Below, in pieces: positions 15,152 through 23,797 of a stretch of DNA of 32,089 bases. The stretch's first letter is position 1. Each line of letters starts with the position of its first letter. A program made the position numbers and the translations under genes. The notes under the pieces are model-generated. The model was not told where the DNA came from. It ran no database searches and saw only the letters and a program-made list of their open reading frames with translations. The DNA is taken from contig CALVPY010000025.1 of NCBI GenBank assembly GCA_944354535.1, forward strand, positions 1-32,089, in the 5' to 3' direction. The stretch comes from an uncultured Clostridia bacterium. Lineage in GTDB: Bacteria > Bacillota > Clostridia > Christensenellales > Borkfalkiaceae.

Positions 15152-16981
15152 ATGATCAGAGAAGATTTACGCAACATCGCGATCATCGCGCACGTCGACC
15201 ACGGCAAGACGACCCTCGTCGACCAGCTCTTGAAGCAGAGCGGCACCTTCCGCGCCAATCAGGTGGTGGAAGAGCGCGTGATGGACAACGGCGATCTCGA
15301 ACGGGAGCGCGGCATCACCATCCTTGCGAAGAACACGTCCGTTCACTACAACGGCGTCAAGATCAACATCGTCGATACCCCCGGCCACGCCGATTTTTCG
15401 GGCGAAGTGGAACGCTCGCTCAAAATGGTCTCGGGCGTGCTGCTCCTCGTGGACGCCGCTGAAGGCCCCATGCCGCAGACACGTTTCGTCACGCAGAAGG
15501 CGCTTGAACTCGGGCTCAAACTCATCATCGTCGTCAACAAAGTCGACCGCCCCGATGCTCGCGTCAAAGAAGTCATCGATGAAGTTCTGGAACTTCTGAT
15601 GGACCTCAACGCGACGGACGAACAGCTCGAAAGCCCCTTCCTCTTCTGCTCGGGCAGAGAGGGTACCGCTTCTACCGATCCCGACGTCAAGGGTACCGAC
15701 TTGAAGCCCCTGTACGAGGCTATCCTTTCCCACTTCCCGCCCCTTGAAATGGACACAGAAGGGGAGCTTCAGATCCTCGTCTCCTCCATCGACTACAACG
15801 AATATGTGGGCCGCATCGGCATCGGGCGCATTGAGCGCGGTGTCGCCAGGCCCAACATGGATGTGACGGTGTGCAACTACAATCACCCCGAAGTCAACAC
15901 GAGAGGAAAGCTCGTTGCGCTCTATGAGATCGAAGGGCTCGACCGCGTTCCCTGTGAAAGCGCGAAAGCGGGCGACATCGTCTGCTTTGCGGGCCTTGAA
16001 AAGATCAACATCGGCGATACGCTGTGCGCTTCCTCCTGCGTGGAGGCGGTGCCCTTCGTCAAGATCTCCGACCCCACGGTGGAGATGATCTTCTCTGTCA
16101 ACGACTCTCCCTTTGCGGGAAAAGAGGGCAAGTTCGTCACGACGAGGCATCTCCGCGAAAGGCTGTACCGCGAACTTCTGCGCGACGTTTCCCTCCGCGT
16201 CGAGGATACCGATTCGACGGACGCCTTCCGCGTGAGCGGCAGAGGGGAGATGCACCTTTCCATCCTCATCGAAACGATGCGCCGCGAAGGCTATGAATTC
16301 CAGGTGAGCGCACCCAAAGTGCTCTATAAAGAGATCGACGGCGTCAAGTATGAGCCCGTGGAGCGCCTCATCGTGGACGTCCCCGAAACGGTCACGGGCC
16401 CCGTCTTCCAGAGCATGGGCGAGAGAAAGGGCGAACTTCTCCACATGAGCGCAATGGGTTCGCGTATGCGCCTCGAATTTTTGGTCCCTTCGCGCGGCCT
16501 GTTCGGCTACAAGAGTGAGTTCTTGACGGACACCAAAGGCGAAGGCGTCATGAGCTCGGTGTTCTTCGAATATCAGCCCTACAAGGGTGAGATCAGCCGT
16601 AAGACGGTGGGCTCCCTTGTCGCCTTCGAGACGGGCGAAGCCGTCACCTACGGGCTCTTCAACGCACAGGGAAGGGGTGTTCTCTTCATCACGCCGGGAA
16701 CTCCCGTCTATGAGGGCATGGTGGTGGGGTATTCCCCCAAGGATGAGGACATCAACGTCAATGTCTGCAAGACGAAACACCTCACGAACACCCGTTCCTC
16801 CTCTTCGGACGAAGCGCTCCGCCTCATCCCGCCGAAAAAGCTCAGTCTCGAAGAATCGCTCGAATTTATCGGCGACGACGAACTTTTGGAGATCACCCCC
16901 AAGACGGTGCGCATCCGTAAGCGTATTCTCGACTCCGAACTGCGTGCAAAAGCACGCGCAAAGGCGAAAGCGGGACTTTAA
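15152..16981 (+). CDS. typA: Ribosome-associated GTPase TypA/BipA
   Basis: 609 aa, full length. Translation-factor GTPase that binds ribosomes and helps large-subunit assembly and stress adaptation. G1 is AHVDHGKT (13-20); the switch I region contains RERGITI; G3 is DTPGH; G4 is NKVDR. The domain order G, beta-barrel, EF-G III-like, V-like and the BipA C-terminal domain is complete (SRGLFGYKSEFLTDTKGEG is the typical C-terminal signature, and NTRSSSSDEALRL follows). RBS AGAGG. Single gene between two terminators. Confidence 0.97.
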   Translation: MIREDLRNIAIIAHVDHGKTTLVDQLLKQSGTFRANQVVEERVMDNGDLERERGITILAKNTSVHYNGVKINIVDTPGHADFSGEVERSLKMVSGVLLLVDAAEGPMPQTRFVTQKALELGLKLIIVVNKVDRPDARVKEVIDEVLELLMDLNATDEQLESPFLFCSGREGTASTDPDVKGTDLKPLYEAILSHFPPLEMDTEGELQILVSSIDYNEYVGRIGIGRIERGVARPNMDVTVCNYNHPEVNTRGKLVALYEIEGLDRVPCESAKAGDIVCFAGLEKINIGDTLCASSCVEAVPFVKISDPTVEMIFSVNDSPFAGKEGKFVTTRHLRERLYRELLRDVSLRVEDTDSTDAFRVSGRGEMHLSILIETMRREGYEFQVSAPKVLYKEIDGVKYEPVERLIVDVPETVTGPVFQSMGERKGELLHMSAMGSRMRLEFLVPSRGLFGYKSEFLTDTKGEGVMSSVFFEYQPYKGEISRKTVGSLVAFETGEAVTYGLFNAQGRGVLFITPGTPVYEGMVVGYSPKDEDINVNVCKTKHLTNTRSSSSDEALRLIPPKKLSLEESLEFIGDDELLEITPKTVRIRKRILDSELRAKARAKAKAGL

Positions 16982-17023
16982 CATAGTTATACGTCAGACA
17001 TAGCATTGTAAATCTTAACAATT

Positions 17024-17047
17024 ACCGCTCCATTCGGGGCGGTTTTT
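17024..17047 (+). terminator. Terminator of typA
   Basis: 8-bp stem ACCGCTCC / GGGGCGGT with an ATTC loop and TTTTT. The end of its T tract is the first base of the sigma-E -35 of yabP. Confidence 0.85.
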
Positions 17048-17075
17048 CATATTATTTCAAAACTTCGCATACAAT
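17047..17075 (+). promoter_or_regulatory. Sigma-E promoter of yabP
   Basis: TCATATT (17047-17053) matches the sigma-E -35 KMATATT in full. The spacer is 14 bp, and CATACAAT (17068-17075) matches CATACAnT. yabP is a sigma-E gene in Bacillus subtilis. The ATG follows the -10 by 5 nt, implying a leaderless or almost leaderless mRNA. Confidence 0.75.
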
Positions 17076-17080
17076 GCCGT

Positions 17081-17329
17081 ATGCAGGACGAAACAAACAG
17101 CCTTCTCACGCTGGAAAACAGAAACAAACTTACCCTGACGGGCGTTGAGAGCGTCGACGCCCTATCCGATCGCTGCATCCGTCTGACGGTCCGCAAGGAA
17201 AAGCTCGTCATCGAGGGCGAAAAACTCAAGATCCTATCCTTTTCCGAAGGGAGCGGGAATTTTACGGCTTCGGGGGAGGTTGCATCGATTCGCTACGGGA
17301 AAGGGATCAAAAAAGGGCTGTTTGCATGA
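17081..17329 (+). CDS. yabP: Sporulation protein YabP
   Basis: 82 aa. The pattern LENRNKLTLTGVESVDALSD...LTVRKEKLVIEGEKLKIL...GEVASIRYG matches the YabP/YqfC family (beta-rich, required for spore maturation). There is no Shine-Dalgarno, consistent with the promoter sitting directly against the ATG. The stop overlaps the start of yabQ (ATGA). Confidence 0.88.
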   Translation: MQDETNSLLTLENRNKLTLTGVESVDALSDRCIRLTVRKEKLVIEGEKLKILSFSEGSGNFTASGEVASIRYGKGIKKGLFA

Positions 17330-17715
17330 CGCAGCTCCGTGTTTTTTCCGCAATGCTTTTGTTCGGTTTTGCGGGAGGCATCCTCTATGAGCCGTTTCTG
17401 TTCATACATCACGCCCGCTCGGCTCACATGAAAATTATCGCCGCGCTGAGCGATGCTATTTTCTGCGCTTTGCTGGGCGGACTCTATCTCTTGCTTTTTC
17501 TCGCCTCCGACCTTACGCCCTTCCGGGTCTACCATATCTTCGGCATCGCGTTCGGGCTTTTCCTCTACGAGAAAAGTTTGCACAAAACCGTTGCTTTTTT
17601 CGCCCGAAAGGTGTATAATGTGAGCAAGAAATTTATTTCACTACAGAAGGAACATTCAGCATGCAAGACAAGAGACAGACCATCTCTCCCGAAAAAGCAA
17701 CGAGGATCGCCGTAG
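17326..17715 (+). CDS. yabQ: YabQ-like spore cortex protein
   Basis: 129 aa with an N-terminal membrane domain: three or four TMs (VFSAMLLFGFAGGILYEP; ALSDAIFCALLGGLYLLLFLAS; YHIFGIAFGLFLYEKSL), in the FSA-LFG-GGILYDxF layout of YabQ, which is needed for cortex formation. Coupled to yabP by an ATGA overlap. Its last 55 nt overlap the divIC gene in another frame, so the C-terminal ~18 residues carry no independent constraint. Shares the sigma-E promoter with yabP. Confidence 0.8.
   Translation: MTQLRVFSAMLLFGFAGGILYEPFLFIHHARSAHMKIIAALSDAIFCALLGGLYLLLFLASDLTPFRVYHIFGIAFGLFLYEKSLHKTVAFFARKVYNVSKKFISLQKEHSACKTRDRPSLPKKQRGSP
17591..17619 (+). promoter_or_regulatory. Sigma-A promoter inside yabQ for divIC
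   Basis: TTGCTT (17591-17596), 17-bp spacer, TATAAT (17614-17619). It would give the vegetative genes divIC-ppx-M50 an expression route independent of sigma-E. Confidence 0.7.
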
Positions 17716-17930
17716 GAGCTACCGTAGGCGGGGTTTTGCTCGTACTTTTTCTTGTCATCGTGCTCATCATCCAGTTTGTGCAGATCGGCGTTCAAAACCG
17801 TTTAGAGGACGAGCTCAATGAACAGATCGCCCAATACGAGCAGATGATTGCCGACGGAGAGGATAAGATCACCTATTACGAGGAGGGCAACGGGCTTTAC
17901 TACCTCGCTCGGAAACACGGTTGGCAGTAA
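17661..17930 (+). CDS. divIC: DivIC/FtsB-like septum formation initiator
   Basis: 89 aa bitopic membrane protein: a short cytoplasmic N-terminus, one TM at about residues 17-44, then a coiled coil (NRLEDELNEQIAQYEQMIADGE) and the ending YYLARKHGW, which resembles the typical IEYIARKxLGM/G end of FtsB/DivIC. Part of the division complex with FtsL and DivIB. The position after yabP-yabQ is the conserved Firmicutes order. RBS AGAAGGAA. Overlaps yabQ by 55 bp; its stop shares a base with the next start codon. Confidence 0.85.
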   Translation: MQDKRQTISPEKATRIAVGATVGGVLLVLFLVIVLIIQFVQIGVQNRLEDELNEQIAQYEQMIADGEDKITYYEEGNGLYYLARKHGWQ

Positions 17931-18793
17931 TGAAAGCGGCAGTTATCGATATTGGTTCCAATTCCGTTCGTCTCATGCTTTGGGCGGACGGAAAAGTTTT
18001 ATTTAAGACGCTGAAAACGACGCGCCTCGGCGAAGGCACGGCTTTTTCGCCCTTTCTCAAGGCGGAAGCCGTCGAGCGTACGGCAAATGCCGTTGCTGAG
18101 TTTGCACTGCAAGCAAAGACGGAGGGCGCCGAACAGATCTTCGCATACGCGACGGAAGCGGTGCGATCCGCCCGAAACGGCGCAGATTTTTTAACGTGCG
18201 TCAAAGAGCGTTCGGGGATCGACGTCGAAGTGCTTTCCGGGGAGACGGAAGCAAAGCTCGGCCTTTATGGTGCGCTCGGGAAAAGCTCAGACGGGGGCAT
18301 GATCGACGTCGGCGGCGCGAGCACCGAAGTGTGCTTCCGGGAAAAGGGAGAACTTGTCTTTTCCGTGAGTATCCCCCTGGGAGCAGTGCGTCTCTTCGAT
18401 CTGTGCCGCGATGACAGGGCGCTTTTGCAAGAGAGCATTACGCCCTATCTGAACGCCTTGAACGAAGCACCCAAAAAACTTCCCGTCTATGGCGTCGGGG
18501 GGACGGCGACGACGATCGCCTCCGTCTGCCTGAAACTTGAAACTTATTCCCCTTCCTCCGTACAGGGATTTCGCATCAAGTCGGAAGAGCTCCAAGCGCT
18601 TTCTGCAAAGCTTCTTTCCCTTCCCGCAGAGGAGAGAGCGAAGCTTCCCGGCATGGATGCAAGGCGTGCGGACATCATCGGAGGAGGCGCGTTCCTGCTC
18701 GCTTCCGTCTTAGAGAAGTTGGGACGGGACGAGCTCATCGTCTCCGATTCCGATAACCTGGAGGGCTATCTCGCCTATCGGGGGCTCATATGA
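17930..18793 (+). CDS. ppx: Ppx/GppA-family phosphatase
   Basis: 287 aa, single Ppx/GppA domain without the C-terminal HD part of long forms. AVIDIGSNSVRLML (4-17), YATEAVRSARNG, EVLSGETEAKLGLYGAL, MIDVGGASTEV and YGVGGTATTIA are the ASKHA phosphate-binding motifs. These enzymes hydrolyse polyphosphate or pppGpp. Start at ATG 17930, which overlaps the divIC stop (TAATG); an upstream in-frame TTG is not needed. The stop overlaps the next ATG. Confidence 0.9.
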   Translation: MKAAVIDIGSNSVRLMLWADGKVLFKTLKTTRLGEGTAFSPFLKAEAVERTANAVAEFALQAKTEGAEQIFAYATEAVRSARNGADFLTCVKERSGIDVEVLSGETEAKLGLYGALGKSSDGGMIDVGGASTEVCFREKGELVFSVSIPLGAVRLFDLCRDDRALLQESITPYLNALNEAPKKLPVYGVGGTATTIASVCLKLETYSPSSVQGFRIKSEELQALSAKLLSLPAEERAKLPGMDARRADIIGGGAFLLASVLEKLGRDELIVSDSDNLEGYLAYRGLI

Positions 18794-19842
18794 ACGCGAA
18801 AAAAAGAGCCGTATATTCGTCCGTCAGTTACTTCCTGTTGGCAGCGGCGCTCGCCCTTACCATTTTCCTCATCGTAAAAGGGGATATCGGAGAGGGCAGC
18901 AGGGTGCTTATCTGCGCACTTGTGTGTATTGCGGCCGTGCTGCAAGTACATTATCTCATCCACGAGCTCGGGCATCTTCTCATCGGGCTTACGGCAGGCT
19001 TTCGTCCCGTCTCATTTTCCGTCGCGTGCGTGCGCTTTTCGCGCATCGGGAAGAGAGTATCGTTGATCCCCAACTCCGCCGCTGCGGGCGCCTGCGAAAT
19101 GTTTCCCGTAGGGGAACGCAAGCTGAAGGGCCGCCTCGTCTTTTACGCGCTTTCGGGCGCTCTTTTCAATTTTATTTTTTCAGCCGCAGCCATTCTGTGT
19201 TATCTGTTGCTGCAGCCCTCTGCACTTCTGCTCTTTTTTGTCTCTCTTGCGCCTCTCAATCTGTATGAGTGCGCAGCGGAACTGATTCCCGCAGAACTAC
19301 CCGCAGGGAAGACGGACGGAAAGTTCGCACTCGATCTTGTAAAGGGGGAGGCCGGTGCGCGAAACGCGTTTGCCGTGTTCCGCGCCCAGAGCCTGCTTGC
19401 AAAGGGCTGCTTTTCGGATATGCCTCGCGCCGTCCTTTATGACGTTCCCGTCGTCCGTGAGGACGATCCCGCCTTTATATCGCTCCTGTCCCTCCGCATG
19501 ATGCGCGCAGCGCTCTCGGGCGAGAGAGGGGAGGCACTCGCAAATGCCGACAGACTGAGTGAATTGAAAGAGTACCTGCCGCCCTATGAAGCGGCCGAAC
19601 TTTCGGCAGACTGCGCATCCGTCTTTTGGTTGTTTTCCGAACAGGAAAAAGCGGCCGCCCTCTTTTCCTCCGCGCCTGCCGCCAAAGGCAGCTGCGCATA
19701 TTGGCGCATCAGGGCCGTTTCAGGGGAAAATGTCGATAGGGAAACGTTTTCGGCATGGGAAAAAGCCATCAAAAAACTCCCGATGCAAGGGCAGCGGGAG
19801 TGGGAAATGTTCTTTTACGATGCGCTGCGCCGGAGCCTTTGA
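18790..19842 (+). CDS. M50-like site-2-protease-type membrane peptidase
   Basis: 350 aa. Two N-terminal TMs are visible; the second ends in LIHELGH (residues 56-62), the HExxH zinc motif. Further TMs follow (LVFYALSGALFNFIFSAAAILCYLLL; LLLFFVSLAPLNLYECAAELIPAELP), then TDGKFALDL, which fits the NxxPxxxLDG-like third-ligand segment of M50 peptidases. The C-terminal ~150 residues are soluble, Ala-rich and helical, possibly a TPR-like domain. Translationally coupled to ppx. Target unknown. Confidence 0.72.
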   Translation: MNAKKRAVYSSVSYFLLAAALALTIFLIVKGDIGEGSRVLICALVCIAAVLQVHYLIHELGHLLIGLTAGFRPVSFSVACVRFSRIGKRVSLIPNSAAAGACEMFPVGERKLKGRLVFYALSGALFNFIFSAAAILCYLLLQPSALLLFFVSLAPLNLYECAAELIPAELPAGKTDGKFALDLVKGEAGARNAFAVFRAQSLLAKGCFSDMPRAVLYDVPVVREDDPAFISLLSLRMMRAALSGERGEALANADRLSELKEYLPPYEAAELSADCASVFWLFSEQEKAAALFSSAPAAKGSCAYWRIRAVSGENVDRETFSAWEKAIKKLPMQGQREWEMFFYDALRRSL

Positions 19843-19961
19843 ACAAACGACAAAATTCTGCCCGGATAAGGACAGAATCATCGGTGAAATACCCCGGGTC
19901 TCGGGGTGACAATAAGGCGCCGTGCGCGCTCAAAAAACAGATATGAAGTTGTAGTTCGAAC

Positions 19962-20165
19962 TCAATCGGAAAGTCCGAGAAGATAATCGGCGGAAACGTT
20001 GAAATAACGCGCCACCTTAGCGATGTTCGAAGCCGTAGGATCGCTCTTATTGGTTTCCCAATAGCAGACGATGCCGAGGCTTACACCGAGATCTTTCGCG
20101 ACAGTAGCCTGCGAGAGACCTCTCTCTTTTCTGAGTTCCATGAGTCTTTCGGAAAATGCTTTCAT
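19962..20165 (-). CDS. XRE-family DNA-binding regulator, leaderless
   Basis: 67 aa, a whole-protein Cro/CI-type HTH: SERLMELRKERGLSQATVAKDLGVSLGIVCYWETNKSDPTASNIAKVARYFNVSADYLLGL. It keeps the usual W/E helix-4 and the YLLG ending of small Firmicutes XRE proteins. The promoter lies directly against the ATG and there is no Shine-Dalgarno, so the mRNA is predicted to be leaderless. Stand-alone gene; target unknown. Confidence 0.88.
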   Translation of the reverse strand: MKAFSERLMELRKERGLSQATVAKDLGVSLGIVCYWETNKSDPTASNIAKVARYFNVSADYLLGLSD

Positions 20166-20171
20166 GCGTAT

Positions 20172-20200
20172 ATTATAACACAGGATAAAAAGAATTGCAA
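20172..20200 (-). promoter_or_regulatory. Promoter of the XRE gene, start on the ATG
   Basis: Minus strand TTGCAA (20195-20200), 17-bp spacer, TATAAT (20172-20177). Six bases separate the -10 from the ATG, so +1 is predicted at the A of the start codon. Confidence 0.8.
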
Positions 20201-20277
20201 GGCTTTTTATTCAAATTTCGAGACGTCTTAACACTTTATTTTTGGTTTTCACAATGATTGATAAAATCGGAGAAAGT

Positions 20278-20736
20278 ATGATCAGGATCTTGTTTGTCTG
20301 TCACGGAAATATCTGCCGTTCTCCCATGGCGGAGAGCGTTTTTTCCTTTCTTCTCAAAGAAAGGAAGATCGACGATATTTCCTGCGCCTCTGCGGCGGCA
20401 CACAGCGACGAGATCGGGAACACGCCGCACTACGGAACGCGCGAAAAGCTTAAAAAAGAGGGCATCCCGCTCGTGCCGCATCGTGCGCGCCTCATGACCA
20501 AAGCGGACGGCGAAGATTTTGATCTTCTCATCGGCATGGACGAATACAACGTGCGCGATATGAAGCGCATCGTGGGGGAAAAGAATGCGCATAAAGTGCA
20601 CCTTCTCCTCGAATATGCGGGAAGCAACCGCCCGATCGCCGACCCGTGGTACACGGGTGATTTTGACGAGACATTTGAGGACGTCATGACGGGCTGCAAA
20701 GCGCTTCTGAATGCGCTGCGAAATGAGGATCTCTGA
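20278..20736 (+). CDS. Low-molecular-weight protein-tyrosine phosphatase
   Basis: 152 aa from ATG 20278 (GGAGA upstream; the longer frame has none). The P-loop is VCHGNICRSPMAE, with Cys8 and Arg14 of C-x5-R. The general acid is Asp122 in DPWYTGDF. HRARLMTKAD and MDEYN are typical. Removes phosphate from tyrosine or arginine in the cytoplasm; in Firmicutes the homologues include arginine phosphatase YwlE and YfkJ. Which activity applies is not clear. Confidence 0.92.
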   Translation: MIRILFVCHGNICRSPMAESVFSFLLKERKIDDISCASAAAHSDEIGNTPHYGTREKLKKEGIPLVPHRARLMTKADGEDFDLLIGMDEYNVRDMKRIVGEKNAHKVHLLLEYAGSNRPIADPWYTGDFDETFEDVMTGCKALLNALRNEDL

Positions 20737-20873
20737 AATTTCAAAGCGTCAGGTCATGGATCTTCGGAACGTCAAGTTACGGCCGCATGGAAGGCACGAA
20801 GGATCGGGAAAGCGCCCGCATTTCGGAATTTATCTATCTCTTTGCAGAGTAAACAGCCGAGGAGGGGAACAGC

Positions 20874-22427
20874 ATGAAAGCAGGATATCAAGCGGGCATC
20901 TTTCTTGCCGTGCTGGCAGCGGCGCTCTATGCCCTGAATGCGCCGCTTTCCAAGCTCTTGCTCGACTTTATGCCCTCTACGCTGATGGCAGGCTTTCTCT
21001 ATCTCGGCTCAGGGCTCGGGATGGGCGCGATCGCACTTGGCAGAAAGGTCTTCCGCCGCGCAGCAAAGGAGAGCCGCCTCACGAAAAAGGAGCTTCCCTT
21101 TACGCTTGCGATGATCGTGCTCGATATCGCGGCGCCCATCTCTTTGATGCTCGGGCTCAAGAGCACGACTGCCGCCAATGCCTCCCTTCTCAACAATTTC
21201 GAGATCGTCGCGACCGCCGTCATTGCGCTTGCCGTCTTCAAGGAGAGTATCCCCCCGCGGCTTTGGGCGGGCATCGTGTTCGTCACGCTCTCGTGTGTGA
21301 TCTTGTCGTTGGAAGACATCGAGGGTCTCCGCTTTTCCTTCGGCTCGCTGTTTATCCTGCTCGCCTGCGTATGCTGGGGATTTGAAAACAACTGCACGAG
21401 GAAGATCTCCTCGAAAGACCCGATGGAGATCGTGCTTCTGAAGGGCATCTTTTCGGGGCTGGGTTCGCTCGTCATCGGGCTTATCCTCGGCGAGCGCATC
21501 ACCGTGCTCTGGAGCGTCTTTGCCGTGCTCGGCGTGGGGCTCGTTGCATACGGACTGAGCATCTTCTTCTATGTGCACGCGCAGCGGCTTCTCGGCGCGG
21601 CGCGGACGAGCGCATATTATGCCGTCTCGCCCTTTCTCGGAACGCTTCTTTCGCTTATCATCTTCCGCGAACTTCCGCACTACACTTACTTTATCGCGCT
21701 TGCCCTGATGGCGGTCGGCGCCTTCCTGTGTGCGGAAGATAAGCCGCTGTTCCGAAAACGAGCCGAACGTGCTGCGTCAAACAAAAATACCCCCTTGACA
21801 GAAGAGGGGAAATCTGTTATACTACAAAACGAAGCGGCGGACGGCACTTTTCCGCAATATGAACTGCCGCTCAACAAGGAGGAACCAATGGACAACAAGT
21901 ATGCTGGCACGCAGACCGAGAAAAACCTCGAAGCGGCTTTTGCAGGAGAATCGCAGGCAAGAAACAAGTACACCTACTTTGCATCCGTTGCCAAAAAAGA
22001 GGGCTATGAGCAGATCGCGGCGCTCTTTTTGAAGACGGCAGACAATGAAAAGGAGCACGCAAAGCTCTGGTTCAAAGAGCTCAAAGGCATCGGCAATACG
22101 CCCGAAAACCTGGCAGCCGCTGCTGCGGGCGAAAACTACGAATGGACGGATATGTATAAGGAGTTCGCCGAGACCGCCGAAAAGGAAGGCTTTAACGAAC
22201 TTGCCGCAAAGTTCCGCCTCGTCGCTGCCATCGAAAAGCATCATGAAGAGCGCTATCGTGCGCTTCTCAAGAACATCGAGCTTGCAGAAGTTTTCGCAAA
22301 GTCCGAAGTCAAAATCTGGGAGTGCCGCAACTGCGGTCATATCGTTGTCGGCACCAAGGCGCCCGAGATCTGTCCGACCTGTGCGCACCCGCAGAGCTTC
22401 TTCGAGATCCACGCCGAAAATTATTGA
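20874..22427 (+). CDS. EamA/DMT-family transporter, ORF running on into rubrerythrin
   Basis: Residues 1 to about 300 form a ten-TM drug/metabolite transporter with two EamA repeats ([19 protein letters not shown]...; [22 protein letters not shown]...; ending [14 protein letters not shown]). RBS GAGGAGGGG. A normal DMT protein would stop soon after, but no stop codon occurs between the last TM and the rubrerythrin start at 21888, which is in the same frame (residue 339). The linker (about 305-338) is the translation of the rubrerythrin promoter and leader. Either a natural 517-aa fusion is made from the upstream promoter in addition to free rubrerythrin, or a stop codon has been lost. Substrate unknown. 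Confidence 0.8.
   Translation: MKAGYQAGIFLAVLAAALYALNAPLSKLLLDFMPSTLMAGFLYLGSGLGMGAIALGRKVFRRAAKESRLTKKELPFTLAMIVLDIAAPISLMLGLKSTTAANASLLNNFEIVATAVIALAVFKESIPPRLWAGIVFVTLSCVILSLEDIEGLRFSFGSLFILLACVCWGFENNCTRKISSKDPMEIVLLKGIFSGLGSLVIGLILGERITVLWSVFAVLGVGLVAYGLSIFFYVHAQRLLGAARTSAYYAVSPFLGTLLSLIIFRELPHYTYFIALALMAVGAFLCAEDKPLFRKRAERAASNKNTPLTEEGKSVILQNEAADGTFPQYELPLNKEEPMDNKYAGTQTEKNLEAAFAGESQARNKYTYFASVAKKEGYEQIAALFLKTADNEKEHAKLWFKELKGIGNTPENLAAAAAGENYEWTDMYKEFAETAEKEGFNELAAKFRLVAAIEKHHEERYRALLKNIELAEVFAKSEVKIWECRNCGHIVVGTKAPEICPTCAHPQSFFEIHAENY
21795..21823 (+). promoter_or_regulatory. Strong promoter of rubrerythrin inside the transporter ORF
   Basis: TTGACA (21795-21800), 17-bp spacer, TATACT (21818-21823): nearly consensus, located in frame between the transporter and rubrerythrin parts. 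Confidence 0.88.
21888..22427 (+). CDS. rbr: Rubrerythrin
   Basis: 179 aa, the start supported by AAGGAGG and a dedicated promoter. Diiron ferritin-like domain: [32 protein letters not shown] and [11 protein letters not shown] supply the Glu and His ligands. The C-terminal rubredoxin-like domain has CRNCGH and CPTCAHPQ, the four Fe-binding cysteines. It reduces hydrogen peroxide with electrons from rubredoxin-type donors, an oxidative-stress defence of anaerobes. It is also the C-terminal part of the long ORF that starts at 20874. Confidence 0.96.
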   Translation: MDNKYAGTQTEKNLEAAFAGESQARNKYTYFASVAKKEGYEQIAALFLKTADNEKEHAKLWFKELKGIGNTPENLAAAAAGENYEWTDMYKEFAETAEKEGFNELAAKFRLVAAIEKHHEERYRALLKNIELAEVFAKSEVKIWECRNCGHIVVGTKAPEICPTCAHPQSFFEIHAENY

Positions 22428-22435
22428 TAACACGC

Positions 22436-22465
22436 AAAAGACCCGCCTTCCTCGGCGGGTCTTTT
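22436..22465. terminator. Bidirectional terminator between rubrerythrin and aroA
   Basis: 12-bp perfect stem AAAAGACCCGCC / GGCGGGTCTTTT with a TTCCTC loop, A-rich left and T-rich right, between convergent genes. Confidence 0.93.
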
Positions 22466-22482
22466 TATATGCAGTTTTGCAG

Positions 22483-23742
22483 TCAAAGGCGGGATAAAAG
22501 CTCGAAATAGCCTTCGAAGGTCTTTCGCGTACAGTCGGGGTCGTCGATCGTGACGTTGCCTGTTTTCAGTCCGATCAGGGAGAACGCCATGGCGACGCGG
22601 TGGTCGTGAAAGGTCTTCACCGTTCCGCCGCGGACAGGCGCGGGCGATATGGAAAGTGCTCCTTCCCGATAAGCGGCAGGTACGCCAAGCGTAGTCAAAT
22701 TTTCCACGATGGCATTGACGCGGTCGCACTCCTGCGCACGGATATGTTCGAGCCCCGTCAGGCGGGAGGGAGTGCGGGCAAAGGGAGCGAGCGCCGCCAC
22801 CGTGAGCGCCTGGTCGGAAAAATCCTGCAAGTTCTCCTCAAACCCGTCGAAGCCCTTGACGGCAGTGCCGTCCGCAAGCAGCCCGCGCTCCGTCTCGCAA
22901 AAGACAACGCCGCGCCGCTCCAAGAGTCGCAGAAAGGCGGCGTCGCCCTGCAAACTCTTCTTTTTTACCCCGCGCACGAGGACGCGTACGGAAAAGAGGA
23001 GCGCAAGGGCATAGAGATAGCACGCCCCCGAAAGATCGGGCTCGACCGCGTATCGGGCGGGCGAAACTTTGGGCGCAGAGACGGTGATACGGTCGCCTTC
23101 CCGCACAACAAAAGCGCCGAAGGAGCGGAGCATCGTTTCCGTCATTTTCAGATAGCTGCTCTGCGTGCGGCCGCCCATAAGCGATAGAGTAAAGGGGCGG
23201 GAGTGGATGGTAGAAGCGATGAGGAGCCCGCTTGCAAACTGCGTGCTTTTATCGGTATCGATGACTGCTTCATCGGAAGAAATGCCTTCGGAAACGAGGC
23301 GGAAGGGGAAGTGTCCGCGCTCTTCGAGATACTCGATCGCGACACCGAGACGTTCGAGTTCAAAGAGGACATCCATCGGACGCCCTTTCATCTGATCGGA
23401 GCTTTCAAAGCGATAGTCTCCCCCCGCAAAGGCGAGGACGACGGGCAAAAAACGCGCCGCCGTCCCTGCGCTCATCACGTTGAGGAAGGCGTTCTTTTCA
23501 GGGAACTCCCCGCCGCATCCCGTTACCGTGACACCGTCCTTTTTCCGCCGCACTTGGATGCCAAGCGACTGAAGGCAGGAAAGAAGGGCGCGGGTATCTT
23601 CCGAAAAAGCGCCGCACTCCAAATGCACGTCACCCTTAGCGAGTGCGGCAAGCAGGAGAGCACGGTTCAGGATGCTTTTCGACGCAGGAACATCGGCTTC
23701 CACGTCATGAGGCACAAATTGTTCGACAAGCAACTGCTTCAT
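22483..23742 (-). CDS. aroA: EPSP synthase (3-phosphoshikimate 1-carboxyvinyltransferase)
   Basis: 419 aa from the ATG at 23742; the frame stays open upstream across the promoter, which is not coding. Joins shikimate 3-phosphate and PEP in the shikimate pathway. Motifs in order: DVPASKSILNRALLLAALAKG, AGTAARFLPVVLAF near residue 90, DQMKGRPMDVLF, SSQYASGLLIA-type (TQFASGLLIAS), EPDLSGACYLYALAL and the C-terminal DHRVAMAFSLIGL. The mRNA is predicted to be leaderless. tyrA, another aromatic pathway gene, is on the other side of the divergent promoter region. Confidence 0.96.
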   Translation of the reverse strand: MKQLLVEQFVPHDVEADVPASKSILNRALLLAALAKGDVHLECGAFSEDTRALLSCLQSLGIQVRRKKDGVTVTGCGGEFPEKNAFLNVMSAGTAARFLPVVLAFAGGDYRFESSDQMKGRPMDVLFELERLGVAIEYLEERGHFPFRLVSEGISSDEAVIDTDKSTQFASGLLIASTIHSRPFTLSLMGGRTQSSYLKMTETMLRSFGAFVVREGDRITVSAPKVSPARYAVEPDLSGACYLYALALLFSVRVLVRGVKKKSLQGDAAFLRLLERRGVVFCETERGLLADGTAVKGFDGFEENLQDFSDQALTVAALAPFARTPSRLTGLEHIRAQECDRVNAIVENLTTLGVPAAYREGALSISPAPVRGGTVKTFHDHRVAMAFSLIGLKTGNVTIDDPDCTRKTFEGYFELLSRL

Positions 23743-23748
23743 GAAAAA

Positions 23749-23778
23749 AGTATAACACAATCTGCGGGAAAACGTCAA
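23749..23778 (-). promoter_or_regulatory. Promoter of aroA, start on the ATG
   Basis: Minus strand TTGACG (23773-23778), 18-bp spacer, TATACT (23749-23754). Six bases then separate it from the ATG; no Shine-Dalgarno. Confidence 0.8.
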
Positions 23779-23797
23779 GAGAAGGGCGCCCGAAAAG

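Noticed and set aside
15167-16984. 605-codon open frame antisense to typA
   Set aside because: typA is a certain gene. The antisense frame is a by-product of GC-rich third positions, with no recognisable domain.
19893-19912. CCCCG/CGGGG hairpin after the M50 gene as terminator
   Set aside because: Short stem without a T tract on either strand; too weak to call.
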